Shown here: positions 35,035 to 44,421 of the stretch, one piece after another
Layout of the letters: every line of letters begins with the position of its first letter
Position numbering within the stretch: position 1 is the stretch's first letter
NCBI GenBank assembly: GCA_001897745.1
Contig: MKUH01000006.1
Coordinates: 286,490 to 350,489, forward strand
Direction: 5' to 3'
Length of the DNA stretch: 64,000 nucleotides
From: Candidatus Accumulibacter sp. 66-26
GTDB taxonomy: Bacteria > Pseudomonadota > Gammaproteobacteria > Burkholderiales > Rhodocyclaceae
Program-made: the position numbers and the translations under genes
Notes under the pieces: model-generated
Seen by the model: the letters and a program-made list of their open reading frames with translations, nothing else
Databases searched by the model: none
What the model was told of the DNA's origin: nothing

Positions 35035-35838
35035 TTACGCCCGCTCTTCGCCAGCGAAATAACGCCGCGGTTCCATTCCCAGCACCCGCTTGAACATCGC
35101 CGTGAAGGCGCTGGCGCTGCGGTAGCCGAGCTTTTCGGCGACGCGCGCGACCGGCACGCCGTTGGCGAGATGCCCGAGCGCTTCGACGAGGCGGGCCTGC
35201 TGGCGCCACTGGCGGAAGCTCATGCCGGTTTCGCGCGCGAACAGGCGGGCCAGCGTGCGGCTGCTGGTGGCGTGGCGCTCGGCCAGCGTCTCCAGCGTTT
35301 CCTGCGTCTCCGGGTGTTCGATCTGCGTGCGGCACAGCTTGAGCAGGCGCGGTTCGGACGGCATCGGCAGGTGCAGCGCGGGAATCTTCAGGAAGCGCAG
35401 TTCGAGCAGCGCCAGCGCGGCGATGCGGCCGGCGCGGCCGGCGAGGTCGTAGGCCAGCGGCTCGTCGAGCAGCGCCAGGATCAGCGCGCGCAGCAGCGGG
35501 CTCACCTCGATCAGGCAGCAGTGGTCGGGCAGGTCCGGCGCGGCGTCGGGGCGGATGTAGAGCGTGCGCATCTCGACCGGGCCGAGCATGCTCACCTGAT
35601 GGTCGGTGTCGGCCGGAATCCACACGCCGCGCACCGGCGGCACCACCCAGCAGCCTCCGGCCGTCTCGACGCGCATGACGCCGCTGCCGGCGTAGATCAG
35701 CTGGGCGCGCGGGTGGCGGTGCACGGGCGTGACGCCGCCCCGGTAGTCGCGCGCCTTGGCGGTCACCGGGTGGGGCAGGGTCTGGTACTCGTCGTCGTGG
35801 CCGACCGGCTGGCCGGCGGGTGGGGTTGTCCGATTCAC
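35035..35838 (-). CDS. AraC family transcriptional regulator
   Basis: A 267-residue regulator with an N-terminal cupin (HRHPRAQLIYAGSGVMRVETAGG, about residues 40-65) and two C-terminal helix-turn-helix motifs (ATSSRTLARLFARETGMSFRQWRQQARL and VARVAEKLGYRSASAFTAMFKRVLG). It is divergent from the MFS gene 35911, with 72 bp between the starts, and is probably its regulator. Confidence 0.88.
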   Translation of the reverse strand: MNRTTPPAGQPVGHDDEYQTLPHPVTAKARDYRGGVTPVHRHPRAQLIYAGSGVMRVETAGGCWVVPPVRGVWIPADTDHQVSMLGPVEMRTLYIRPDAAPDLPDHCCLIEVSPLLRALILALLDEPLAYDLAGRAGRIAALALLELRFLKIPALHLPMPSEPRLLKLCRTQIEHPETQETLETLAERHATSSRTLARLFARETGMSFRQWRQQARLVEALGHLANGVPVARVAEKLGYRSASAFTAMFKRVLGMEPRRYFAGEERA

Positions 35839-35910
35839 GATGTTTTTTGGCAGGACGTGTGTGAAGCGGTCATTCTAGACTGCCGACCGGATCATTTATC
35901 GCTTCTCTCC

Positions 35911-37146
35911 ATGGAAAAGACTATCGCCGCCGGCAATCTTGCCGCCACGCCCGCCGCCCCCGCCCCGGAGGCGCACGACGCGCTGAAGCACACCGCCTAC
36001 GCGGTGATCGCCGCGATCAGCTTCTCGCACCTGCTCAACGACATGATGCAGTCGGTGCTGCTCGCCATCTATCCGATGCTCAAGCAGGGCCTGCATCTCT
36101 CCTTCGCGCAGGTCGGCATGATCACGCTCGCCTACCAACTCACCGCCTCGCTGCTGCAGCCGTTGATCGGCCTTTATACCGACCACCGGCCGAAGCCGTA
36201 TTCGCTGCCGGTCGGCATGGGCTTCACGCTTGTCGGTCTGCTGCTGCTCGCGCAGGCGGCGAGCTTCGGCGCCGTGCTGCTCGCCGCCTCGCTGGTCGGT
36301 ATCGGCTCGTCGGTCTTCCACCCGGAATCGTCGCGCGTCGCGCGCATGGCGGCCGGCGCGCGGCCGGGCCTCGCGCAGTCGCTGTTCCAGATCGGCGGCA
36401 ACCTCGGCACGGCGCTCGGGCCGCTGCTCGCGGCGCTGATCATCGTGCCGCTCGGGCAGGGCAGCGCCGCCTGGTTCTCGCTGGCCGCGCTGCTCGGCGT
36501 CGTCGTCCTCTCCGGCGTCGGGCGCTGGTCGCGCAAGCACGTGGCGGGCTTCCGCAGCCGCATGCGGGCGCATCCGGGGCATAGCCTCACGCGGCGGCAG
36601 GTGGGCCTCTCGCTGCTCGTGCTCGGTGCGCTGATGTTCTCCAAGTTCTTTTACATGGCGAGCCTGCAGACCTACTACACCTTCTACCTGATCGAGAAGT
36701 TCGCGCTGCCGCTGCAGAGCGCGCAGATGTACCTGTTCGCCTTCCTGCTCGCGGTGGCGACCGGCACCGTCGTCGGCGGCCCGGTCGGCGACCGCATCGG
36801 CCGCAAGCGCGTGATCTGGGGCTCCATCCTCGGCGTCGCCCCCTTCGCGCTGCTGCTGCCGCACGCCGACCTGTTCTGGACCGGCGTCCTCTCGGTGCTG
36901 ATCGGCCTGATCCTCGCCTCGGCCTTCTCGGCGATCCTCGTCTACGCGCAGGAACTGGTGCCTGGCAAGGTCGGCGCGATCTCCGGCCTCTTCTTCGGCC
37001 TCGCCTTCGGTCTGGCCGGCATCGGCGCCGCCCTGCTCGGGCAATTGGCCGACGCGACGAGCGTCGCGACGGTCTACCGCATCTGCGCCTTCCTGCCGCT
37101 GATCGGACTGCTCACGCTGTTCCTGCCCGACGTCGAGAAGCGTTGA
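35911..37146 (+). CDS. MFS transporter, fosmidomycin-resistance (Fsr) type
   Basis: A 411-residue exporter with about twelve helices. SHLLNDMMQSVLLAIYPMLKQGLHLSFAQVGMI is the Fsr opening, with FHPESSRVARMAAGARPGLAQSLFQIGGNLGTALGPL in the fourth and fifth helix region and PVGDRIGRKRVIWGS as the second motif A. The ATG at 35911 directly starts the conserved region. Fsr relatives export fosmidomycin or other small compounds. Confidence 0.88.
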   Translation: MEKTIAAGNLAATPAAPAPEAHDALKHTAYAVIAAISFSHLLNDMMQSVLLAIYPMLKQGLHLSFAQVGMITLAYQLTASLLQPLIGLYTDHRPKPYSLPVGMGFTLVGLLLLAQAASFGAVLLAASLVGIGSSVFHPESSRVARMAAGARPGLAQSLFQIGGNLGTALGPLLAALIIVPLGQGSAAWFSLAALLGVVVLSGVGRWSRKHVAGFRSRMRAHPGHSLTRRQVGLSLLVLGALMFSKFFYMASLQTYYTFYLIEKFALPLQSAQMYLFAFLLAVATGTVVGGPVGDRIGRKRVIWGSILGVAPFALLLPHADLFWTGVLSVLIGLILASAFSAILVYAQELVPGKVGAISGLFFGLAFGLAGIGAALLGQLADATSVATVYRICAFLPLIGLLTLFLPDVEKR

Positions 37147-37254
37147 TGTCTTGAACGGACGCGGCGCATGGCCGCGATGGGAGCCGGGGAGGGGGCCAAG
37201 CCGGACAGCGGCAAGGAGGCAGGTCCAGTCGCTTCCTTGCCCTTCCTCCCGCGC

Positions 37255-37298
37255 AAAAAGCAAAACGCCGAGACTCAGGTCCTGGCGTTTTGCTTTTG
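37255..37298. terminator. Bidirectional terminator between the MFS and PilZ genes
   Basis: AGCAAAACGCC (37259-37269) pairs perfectly with GGCGTTTTGCT (37284-37294). The stem is flanked by A residues on the left and T residues on the right, so it can serve both convergent genes. Confidence 0.85.
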
Positions 37299-37315
37299 AG
37301 GAAGGCTGCGGTCTC

Positions 37316-38035
37316 TCAGGACGCTTCCTGCTCCAGCAACGTCTGATAGACGAAAGCGGTCAGCGTGATGCGGTCCTGCGGCGCGCCGCCGGTGAACTCC
37401 AGCCCGTAGCCGGTCATCCCCGGCCCCAGGTCCTCGCCGGCGGGATTGACGACGCGGATCGTCGCATCCAGGCTCACCAGCGAGACGATGTCGGCCAGCG
37501 CCAGCTTGAAGCTGAGGCGGATCGAATCGCCCTGCCGGCCGAGGGAATGCGGCGAGGCGAGCATGGCGCCGGAGATGCTGACGTTGCGGATGCTGGCCGC
37601 GGCCGCGTCGGCGCTTTCCTGCCCCTGCGCGTCCAGCCTTTTGGCGCTGGCGATCAGATTGACCTTGGCCCGCGCCCCCCGGCGCACCACCAGCGCGCGT
37701 ACGTCCTTGGGGTAGGACAGGTGCAGGTAGGGGTAGGGCACGGCGACCGAGCGGATCACCGACGTCGAGAAAGCGTAGGCGTTCTTGCCTGAGAAGGCGC
37801 GCACCACGTAGTCCTGCCCGTCGCGCACGAAAATGTAGGCGCCATCTACCTTGGGCGTGCTGACCAGCACGCTCGAGGGCTTGGCGAAACCGATCAGCTT
37901 GACGTAGTGGCGGGGCGCATTGGCGTCGCCAAGCGGCTGGAGTTGCAGGGCGTCGCCGATCTGCAGCCGCGCCTCCTCCAGATTGACCCGGTTTTCCAGG
38001 GGCGCGTCGGGAACATCCTTGGTGGGAGCAGACAT
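37316..38035 (-). CDS. YcgR-like flagellar brake protein with PilZ domain
   Basis: A 239-residue protein with an N-terminal YcgR-type domain (about residues 20-110) and a C-terminal PilZ domain. The c-di-GMP motifs are RRGAR (about 118-122) and NVSISGAML (about 150-158), matching RxxxR and D/NxSxxG. It should bind c-di-GMP and slow the flagellar motor or act in another motility response. It stands alone. Confidence 0.87.
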   Translation of the reverse strand: MSAPTKDVPDAPLENRVNLEEARLQIGDALQLQPLGDANAPRHYVKLIGFAKPSSVLVSTPKVDGAYIFVRDGQDYVVRAFSGKNAYAFSTSVIRSVAVPYPYLHLSYPKDVRALVVRRGARAKVNLIASAKRLDAQGQESADAAAASIRNVSISGAMLASPHSLGRQGDSIRLSFKLALADIVSLVSLDATIRVVNPAGEDLGPGMTGYGLEFTGGAPQDRITLTAFVYQTLLEQEAS

Positions 38036-38228
38036 GGTGAGGCGGGAAATGGGAGAGGCTGGAGTTTAGCACTCCTATGTCGGCGTCGTTGCCCTTGGCG
38101 CGGTGCGGACGCCATCGCCGATGCGGCTCTTGTTCGGAGCGGCGCGCAGCATATGCGCCGGCCACGGTCGCTTAGCGATAATCGTGGCCTGTCCCGGCTT
38201 TCGAACTTTCGCTCCCGTTGTGGGATCG

Positions 38229-38612
38229 TTATTTTTTATTTATAAAAATTAATCGTTTTTCTTGATTGCTGATATTAATTTCTAGTATGTTTTTATCTGG
38301 CATTGAGGCGAGTGCCATCAATAGCTCGAATTTGCATTCGGAGTTTTTGTTTTCGTTTGTTTTGATGACCAGTTTTGGAGTTTGGTTTAGTAAAAGAACA
38401 TTGTGAGTTGTTGTGTACATCTCCTTTTCTTTAACTAGTTGTTGAGCGCATTCTTTTGATTTTTTGCTGTAATTTTCGAAAGTATCTGAAATGTTGGCTA
38501 TTCGTACTTGCTGGTTGAGGTCGGAGATTGCTGCTGAAATAAAGTAAATAATGACGAGGGTTGTAATTGCTCCGGCGTAAAAAAATGGGTTTTTAGGTTT
38601 TGTTTTTTTCAT
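38229..38612 (-). CDS. Unknown membrane-anchored protein, AT-rich
   Basis: A 127-residue protein with one N-terminal membrane helix (about residues 9-28, NPFFYAGAITTLVIIYFISA) and a hydrophilic remainder rich in Lys and Asn. Its A+T content is far above that of its neighbours, which suggests transfer. It shows no family I recognise. It lies 45 bp downstream of another small membrane protein on the same strand, probably in one transcript. Confidence 0.6.
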   Translation of the reverse strand: MKKTKPKNPFFYAGAITTLVIIYFISAAISDLNQQVRIANISDTFENYSKKSKECAQQLVKEKEMYTTTHNVLLLNQTPKLVIKTNENKNSECKFELLMALASMPDKNILEINISNQEKRLIFINKK

Positions 38613-38657
38613 GTCTGATTTTAAAATAAATAGGGGCTGATTTCTGTTGTTTATTTT

Positions 38658-38990
38658 TTAGTAGCGGCTTCTTCGAACTTTGGTTACATGCCCGAATTCA
38701 CAGGTCATTCTGAGTTCATTGGTTAATTCGTCCACTTCCACGTGCATGATTTTTGCTTTGCACGTGCGTTTAGCAACGGTCATTCTTTTCATGCAGCGCG
38801 GACTTCTTTCGGGGTCGCGTGGAAATAGGTACGCCCATGCGGCAAGGAGCAGGGCCGCTAGTGCAATACTCTCGCCTACTCCAAAACCAGAGATGAAGTT
38901 AGTTAGCTCGCCGCGAGTTGGCTTGCGTGGGCCAAATTCTCTCGGTATGTCCTTAAGCAAGGACGTGATATCAATTCTTTTTCTTTCCAT
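38658..38990 (-). CDS. Unknown small protein with one membrane helix
   Basis: A 110-residue protein with a hydrophobic segment at about residues 40-57 (ESIALAALLLAAWAYLF) and a basic C-terminal half with three Cys (RCMKRM, RTCKAK, MTCEFG), which might bind a metal. The ATG at 38990 is chosen over the TTG at 38996. It is not recognised as a family. Composition is nearer to normal than in the next gene. Confidence 0.55.
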   Translation of the reverse strand: MERKRIDITSLLKDIPREFGPRKPTRGELTNFISGFGVGESIALAALLLAAWAYLFPRDPERSPRCMKRMTVAKRTCKAKIMHVEVDELTNELRMTCEFGHVTKVRRSRY

Positions 38991-39047
38991 CGTCAATCGG
39001 AGTCCGAATAATTGGGTCTAACGAATGATAGGGTCAGAATCTTAAAT

Positions 39048-39068
39048 AATAGGGGTCTGACCCCTATT
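39048..39068. repeat. REP-like palindrome
   Basis: AATAGGGGTC-T-GACCCCTATT is a perfect 10-bp inverted repeat. A related partial copy, ATAGGGTCAGAATC, begins about 20 bp earlier (39029-39042). Similar GGGGTC/GACCCC palindromes accompany RAYT/IS200-type transposases in betaproteobacteria, from memory; no transposase is present here. Confidence 0.65.
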
Positions 39069-39140
39069 GGTTCTTTAAAAGGCCCCGGTGATAAGGTATA
39101 TTAGGCAGTGGTTAATATAATAAATCTCTATTGACCCGTT

Positions 39141-39554
39141 TCACGTTGAGTTGCATTCCGGACGCTCTCCGTAAGCGCTGACATACTCCCAAATAAGCCT
39201 GCGCTCAAGGTATTTAATAAAAGCAGAGGTATATATCTCGCCCATATCAACCGGACAGACAGAAACCCAAAGCATATTCTCCGGCGTATCAGTCGCCAGC
39301 CTAGTGCGGAACGTATTTCCTCCAGAGTGCCCCGGCTTTTCTGCGTATGCAGAGACACTGAACTGCCGAATGCGATCACCTAAGGTTTGCCCCGTAGTTT
39401 CGCCGATATAAATAATGCTTCCGTTGTTTGCACGATAGTCGCTTGGTTCACTCTTGCTCTTAGCGATCATGTACACGCCGGGGAAATTCTTTCCTTGAAT
39501 GTCTCCCCTAGACGTCATGTTTACCCAGCGATGAAACCCTGGCTCTCCGGACAA
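39141..39554 (-). CDS. Stand-alone GIY-YIG domain protein
   Basis: A 137-residue protein. The motif pair is GVYMIA (about residues 26-31) and IIYIGET (about 47-53), with the catalytic-position Arg in LGDRIRQF and the Glu in YLERRLIWEY. The start is TTG at 39554 supported by GGGAGGT 7 bp upstream; no ATG gives the complete domain plus a ribosome-binding site. It could be a homing-type, repair or restriction-linked nuclease. It sits at the edge of the AT-rich island. Confidence 0.7.
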   Translation of the reverse strand: MSGEPGFHRWVNMTSRGDIQGKNFPGVYMIAKSKSEPSDYRANNGSIIYIGETTGQTLGDRIRQFSVSAYAEKPGHSGGNTFRTRLATDTPENMLWVSVCPVDMGEIYTSAFIKYLERRLIWEYVSAYGERPECNST

Positions 39555-39809
39555 AGTGCTGACCTCCCTGTTGTGGCTAACGAGGCTGTAGAAAAACTCG
39601 ACGAAGGGTCGAGAATAAGGAAATCGCGGGGTAGTTCGTCACTTCCAGGAACGCTGATCGCTTGATATGGATCGATTGCGGCGGTCGTCTTTCTGTCATG
39701 GCCGAGGCGGATTTTTCATCGTGAGACAAGCCTGACAGCATAAGGACGAAGTCTGCTTATGTCGAGCGGGTAAGATGCTGCGTGCTTTTCCCCCTACGTG
39801 CCTGCCGCC
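39555..39809. other. Intergenic remnant region
   Basis: About 255 bp with no gene. CTGTAGAAAAACTCGACG at 39582 recalls the ends of some insertion sequences, but no matching second end was found. It marks the border between the AT-rich island and the GC-rich chrA gene. Confidence 0.4.
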
Positions 39810-41168
39810 TCAAAGCAGCAGCTTGAGCAGCAGCCCGACCACCGCACATCCCCCGATCACATGAATCACGTTGCGCTGGTAGCGGAACAGCGCGACGGCG
39901 GCGCCGAGGGCGATGAGGGCGGAGGGCCAGTCGAAGTGGCCGGCGAAGCCCTTGGGCCAGAGGACGTGGTAGCCGAAGAAGAGCGCGAGGTTGAGGATGA
40001 CGCCGACGACGGCGGCGGTGATGGCGGTGAGGGGAGCGGTGAATTTGAGGTCGCCGTGGGTGTGCTCGACGAGCGGTCCGCCGGCGAGGATGAAGAGGAA
40101 GGACGGGAGGAAGGTGAACCAGGTGACGACGCCGGCGGCGAGCGCGCCGGCGAGGAACAGGCTGTCCGGGCCGAGGGCCGCCTTGGCGTAGCCGCCGACG
40201 AAACCGACGAAGGCGACGACCATGATCAGCGGCCCCGGCGTCGTTTCGCCGAGCGCCAGGCCGTCGATCATCTGCACCGGCGTCAGCCAGCCGTAGTGCT
40301 CGACGGCGCCCTGATAGACGTAGGGCAGCACGGCGTAGGCGCCGCCGAAGGTGAGCAGCGCGGCCTTGGTGAAGAACCAGCCCATCTGCGTCAGCGTGCC
40401 CTGCCAGCCCCAGGTCGCGAGCAGCAGCGCCATCGGCAGTAGCCAGAGCAGGGCGCCGACGAGCGCCACGCGCAGCAGGCGGGACCAGCGGAAGCGCGCG
40501 TGTTCGGGCGTCGGCGTGTCGTCGTCGATGAGCGCCGGGCCGAAGCTGGTTGCGGCGCTGCCGTGCGCGCCGCCGATGCGGAATTTGTCCGGCGCGATGC
40601 GGCCGCCGGCGTAGCCGATCAGCGCGGCGGCGGCGACGATGGCCGGGAAGGGGACGTCGAGCGCGAAGATGGCGACGAAGGCGGCGGCGGCAATCGCCCA
40701 CAGTGCGCCGTTCTTGAGCGCGCGTCCGCCGATGCGGTGCGCGGCGTGCACGACGATGGCGGTGACCGCCGGCTTGATGCCGTAGAACAGGCCGCTGACC
40801 AGCGGCACGTCGCCGAAGGCGAGATAGATCCACGACAGCGCGACGAGGATGAGCAGCGAGGGCAGCACGAAGAGCGCGCCGGCGACGATGCCGCCCCGGG
40901 TGCGGTGCATCAGCCAGCCGATGTAGGTGGCGAGCTGCTGCGCCTCGGGGCCGGGCAGCACCATGCAGTAGTTGAGCGCGTGCAGGAAGCGGCGCTCGGA
41001 AATCCAGCGCCGGTTTTCGACGAGTTCCTGATGCATGATCGAAATCTGCCCGGCCGGCCCGCCGAAGCTGATGAAGCCGAGCTTGAGCCAGAAGCGGAAG
41101 GCTTCGCGGAAGCTGACGGCGGTTTGGGGGGCGCCAGACTCGCTGGGGGCTTGGGGAACGTTGGGCAT
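39810..41168 (-). CDS. chrA: Chromate transporter ChrA, two-domain
   Basis: A 452-residue CHR-family protein with two homologous halves. The first has FWLKLGFISFGGPAGQISIMHQELVENRRWISERRFLHALNYCMVLPGPEAQQLA; the second has AALLTFGGAYAVLPYV and GLALGETTPGPLIMVVAFVGF. It exports chromate driven by the membrane potential. It follows glpD by 88 bp on the same strand. Confidence 0.92.
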   Translation of the reverse strand: MPNVPQAPSESGAPQTAVSFREAFRFWLKLGFISFGGPAGQISIMHQELVENRRWISERRFLHALNYCMVLPGPEAQQLATYIGWLMHRTRGGIVAGALFVLPSLLILVALSWIYLAFGDVPLVSGLFYGIKPAVTAIVVHAAHRIGGRALKNGALWAIAAAAFVAIFALDVPFPAIVAAAALIGYAGGRIAPDKFRIGGAHGSAATSFGPALIDDDTPTPEHARFRWSRLLRVALVGALLWLLPMALLLATWGWQGTLTQMGWFFTKAALLTFGGAYAVLPYVYQGAVEHYGWLTPVQMIDGLALGETTPGPLIMVVAFVGFVGGYAKAALGPDSLFLAGALAAGVVTWFTFLPSFLFILAGGPLVEHTHGDLKFTAPLTAITAAVVGVILNLALFFGYHVLWPKGFAGHFDWPSALIALGAAVALFRYQRNVIHVIGGCAVVGLLLKLLL

Positions 41169-41256
41169 CGGAGGCTTTCCGGTGGCGTGCGGCGCGGCGT
41201 TTTCCGCGTGCGGGTCGGGGGCGGGCGTGAGGGCGAGGCCCGATCGTGCGCTTCGC

Positions 41257-42840
41257 CTATTGCGCGGGCATGAAGCAGCGGGCGCTGTCGCGCGCCGCGG
41301 CGAGCATGGCGGCGAAACGTTCGGGCGGCGGCGCGAGTTCCTCGGCGACGATTTCGCCGACGCGCGCGATGGCCGCTTCGGCCGCTTGCGCGTCGAGAAA
41401 GAGCAGGCGCGTGCGCCGGGCGAGGATGTCCTCGACCGTGCGCGCCGCTTCGTAGCGCAGGGCGAAGCGCACCATCGCCTCGGTGTAGGGCAGCCCGGCG
41501 TGCAGGTGCTGGTCGTTGCCCGGCAGCATGGCGAGCAGCGGCGCGTCGGTGCCGTAAGAGTCGTAAATGTCGTGGCCGGCGGCCTGCGTCGGCGGCGGGC
41601 AGCCGTGCAGCTTGAGATCGCGGGTACGGCAGGGCGCGGCGTGCAGGCCGCCGAGCTCGGCGGCGCGCTCGACGGCTTCCTGCGCCATGCGCCGGTAGGT
41701 CGTCCACTTGCCGCCGGTGACGGTGACGAGGCCGCTGTCGCCGACGAGCACCGCGTGTTCGCGCGAGAGCGCGGCGGTGCCGCTTTTGTCCGCCGCGCGC
41801 TGCGGGTGTTCGGGGTGCAGCAGCGGGCGCAGGCCGGCGAAGACGCTGCGGATGTCGGCGCGCTGCGGCGGGCGTTCGAGGACGCCGGCGGCGGCATGCA
41901 GCAGGAAGTCGATTTCGCCGGCCAGCGGCTGCGGTTCGGCCGGCAGGTCGGGGCGCGCGGTGTCGGTGGTGCCGAGCAGCACGCGGCCCTGCCAGGGAAT
42001 GGCGAAGACGACGCGGCCGTCCTCGGTCTTCGGGACGAGCAGGGCGTTGCCGCCGGGCAGAAAATCGGCGTCGAAAACGAGATGGATGCCCTGGCTGGGC
42101 GTCAGCAGCGGCGCGGCGTTCGGGTCGTCGAGGCGGCGCACCTTGTCGGCCCAGACGCCGGTGGCGTTGATCACGGTGCGCGCGCGCACCTCGAAGCCCT
42201 CGCCGGTTTCCGCGTCGCGCAGCCAGGCGCCGGCGATGCGGCCGCCGGCCTTGATCAGCTGCGTGGCCGGCAGGTAGTTGAGGCTGGTGGCGCCGAGGCC
42301 GGCGGCGGTGCGCATCAGCGCGACGGCGAGGCGCGCGTCGTCGAACTTGCCGTCCCAGTAGCGCACGCCGCCGGTGAGGCCGGCGCGGCGCAGGCCGGGC
42401 AGGGCGGCGAGCGTTTCGGCGCGGTCGAGCAGGGCCGAGGATTCGAGGTTGCGCCAGCCGGCCAGCGTGTCGTAGAGCTTCAGCCCGCCGGCGTAGAACA
42501 GGCGGTCGATGGCGCTCCAGGCGGGAATCACGAAGGGCAGCGGCTGCACGAGGTGGGCGGCGTTGTGCAGCAGGCGGGCGCGTTCGCGCAGGGCCTGGCG
42601 GACGAGAACGAGGTCGCCCTGGCGCAGGTAGCGCACGCCGCCGTGGATCAGCTTGGTGCTGCGCGACGAGGTACCGGCGGCGAAGTCGCGCGCTTCGACG
42701 AGCAGCGTGCGGTAGCCGCGCGCCGCCGCGTCGACGGCGCAGCCCAGCCCGGTGGCGCCGCCGCCGATCACCAGCACGTCCCACGGGTGGCCGTCGCGCA
42801 GGGCGGCGAGGTCGTCTTCGCGGCGCAGCGGCTTGGCCAT
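41257..42840 (-). CDS. glpD: Aerobic glycerol-3-phosphate dehydrogenase
   Basis: A 527-residue FAD enzyme. GGGATGLGCAVDAAARG (about residues 26-42) binds FAD; GTSSRSTKLIHGGVRYL is the family signature. It oxidises glycerol-3-phosphate to dihydroxyacetone phosphate at the inner membrane and feeds ubiquinone. Its ATG overlaps the glpK stop by one base. Confidence 0.94.
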   Translation of the reverse strand: MAKPLRREDDLAALRDGHPWDVLVIGGGATGLGCAVDAAARGYRTLLVEARDFAAGTSSRSTKLIHGGVRYLRQGDLVLVRQALRERARLLHNAAHLVQPLPFVIPAWSAIDRLFYAGGLKLYDTLAGWRNLESSALLDRAETLAALPGLRRAGLTGGVRYWDGKFDDARLAVALMRTAAGLGATSLNYLPATQLIKAGGRIAGAWLRDAETGEGFEVRARTVINATGVWADKVRRLDDPNAAPLLTPSQGIHLVFDADFLPGGNALLVPKTEDGRVVFAIPWQGRVLLGTTDTARPDLPAEPQPLAGEIDFLLHAAAGVLERPPQRADIRSVFAGLRPLLHPEHPQRAADKSGTAALSREHAVLVGDSGLVTVTGGKWTTYRRMAQEAVERAAELGGLHAAPCRTRDLKLHGCPPPTQAAGHDIYDSYGTDAPLLAMLPGNDQHLHAGLPYTEAMVRFALRYEAARTVEDILARRTRLLFLDAQAAEAAIARVGEIVAEELAPPPERFAAMLAAARDSARCFMPAQ

Positions 42841-44384
42841 CAGCGCACTTCCTCCCTAGGCTGTTTCCCGGATTCCTCCGCGTGTTCCTCCCCGTGTTTC
42901 TCCCAGTCCCGCGCGCGCTCGACGGCGCGCCGCCAGCCGGCGAGCCGGGCGGCGCGTTCGGCGGCGGGCAGGCGCGGCTCGAAACGGCGCTCGGCCTGCC
43001 ACAGGCTTTCCAGTTCGGCCTCGTCCTGCCAGAAACCGACCGCCAGTCCGGCCAGATAGGCGGCGCCGAGCGCGGTGGTTTCGGTCACGCGCGGGCGCAC
43101 CACCGGCACGCCGAGCAGGTCGGCCTGGCATTGCAGGAGCAGGTCGTTGCGCGCCGCGCCGCCGTCGACGCGCAGTTCGCGCAGCGGCGCGCCGGCGTCC
43201 TGCTGCATCGCGGCGAGCAGTTCGGCGCTCTGGAAAGCGATCGCTTCGAGCGCGGCGCGCGCGATGTGCGCGCGGTTGCTGCCACGCGTCAGGCCGAGCA
43301 GGGCGCCGCGCGCGTAAGGGTCCCAGTAGGGCGCGCCGAGGCCGGTGTGCGCCGGCACCAGATAGACGCCGCCGCTGTCCGGCACAGAGGCGGCGAGCGC
43401 TTCGACGTCCTCGGCGCGGGCGATCATGCCGAGCTCGTCGCGCAGCCACTGCACGACGGCGCCGCCCATGAAGACGCTGCCTTCGAGCAGGTAGGCGGCG
43501 CGCCCGGCGGACTGCCAGCCGACGGTAGCGAGCATGCGGTGCGCCGAGGCCATCGGCCGTTCGCCGGTGTTCATCAGCAGGAAGCAGCCGGTGCCGTAGG
43601 TGTTCTTGGCCATGCCGGCGTGCAGGCAGGCTTGCCCGAAGGTGGCGGCCTGCTGGTCGCCGGCGATGCCGGTCAGCGGGATCGGCGCGCCGAGCAGCGA
43701 TGCGTCGAGCGTGGCGAGCGGTCCGCTGCTGTCGACGACTTCGGGCAGGACGGCCGGCGGGATGTCGAGCAGGCGCAGCAGGTCGTCGTCCCAGCGGCGG
43801 CGGTGGATGTCGAAGAGCAGCGTGCGCGCGGCGTTGGACGGATCGGTCAGATGCCGGCGGCCGCCGGTGAGCTTCCACGCCAGCCAGCTGTCGATGGTGC
43901 CGAAGGCGAGTTCGCCGCGCTCGGCGCGGGCGCGTGCGCCGGGCAGGCGGTCGAGCAGCCACTTGAGCTTGGTGCCGGAGAAGTAGGCGTCGAGCACGAG
44001 GCCGGTGCGTTGCTGGAAGATGTCGGCGTGGCCGGCGGCGCGCAGGGCGTCGCACAGCGGCGCGGTGCGCCGGTCCTGCCAGACGATGGCGCGGGCGAGC
44101 GGCTGGCCGCTGCGGCGATCCCAGAGGACGGTGGTTTCGCGCTGGTTGGCGATGCCGACGGCGGCGATGCGCTCGGCGCCGATGCCGTTCTCGCGCAGCA
44201 CGGCCTGCGCGACGGCGAGCTGCGACTGCCAGATGTCGAGCGCGTCGTGTTCGACCCAGCCCGGCTGCGGGTAGTGCTGCGCGAACTCGCGCTGCGCGAC
44301 GGCGCGGATGCCGCCCGCACGGTCGAAGAGGATGGCGCGCGAACTGGTGGTTCCCTGGTCGAGCGCGAGGATGTAGTCCGGCAT
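42840..44384 (-). CDS. glpK: Glycerol kinase
   Basis: A 514-residue FGGY kinase. It starts [59 protein letters not shown] and [13 protein letters not shown] are typical. It phosphorylates glycerol in the cytosol for glpD. The C-terminal tail is extended and rich in Glu and Lys. No glpF or glpR lies beside it. Confidence 0.95.
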   Translation of the reverse strand: MPDYILALDQGTTSSRAILFDRAGGIRAVAQREFAQHYPQPGWVEHDALDIWQSQLAVAQAVLRENGIGAERIAAVGIANQRETTVLWDRRSGQPLARAIVWQDRRTAPLCDALRAAGHADIFQQRTGLVLDAYFSGTKLKWLLDRLPGARARAERGELAFGTIDSWLAWKLTGGRRHLTDPSNAARTLLFDIHRRRWDDDLLRLLDIPPAVLPEVVDSSGPLATLDASLLGAPIPLTGIAGDQQAATFGQACLHAGMAKNTYGTGCFLLMNTGERPMASAHRMLATVGWQSAGRAAYLLEGSVFMGGAVVQWLRDELGMIARAEDVEALAASVPDSGGVYLVPAHTGLGAPYWDPYARGALLGLTRGSNRAHIARAALEAIAFQSAELLAAMQQDAGAPLRELRVDGGAARNDLLLQCQADLLGVPVVRPRVTETTALGAAYLAGLAVGFWQDEAELESLWQAERRFEPRLPAAERAARLAGWRRAVERARDWEKHGEEHAEESGKQPREEVR

Positions 44385-44421
44385 GCCGTGTGCAAGGAAT
44401 GGCGATGCCGCGAGTATAGCC

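Noticed and set aside
39582-39640. Insertion-sequence end
   Set aside because: The sequence resembles known IS ends only loosely; no second end, target duplication or transposase fragment was found.
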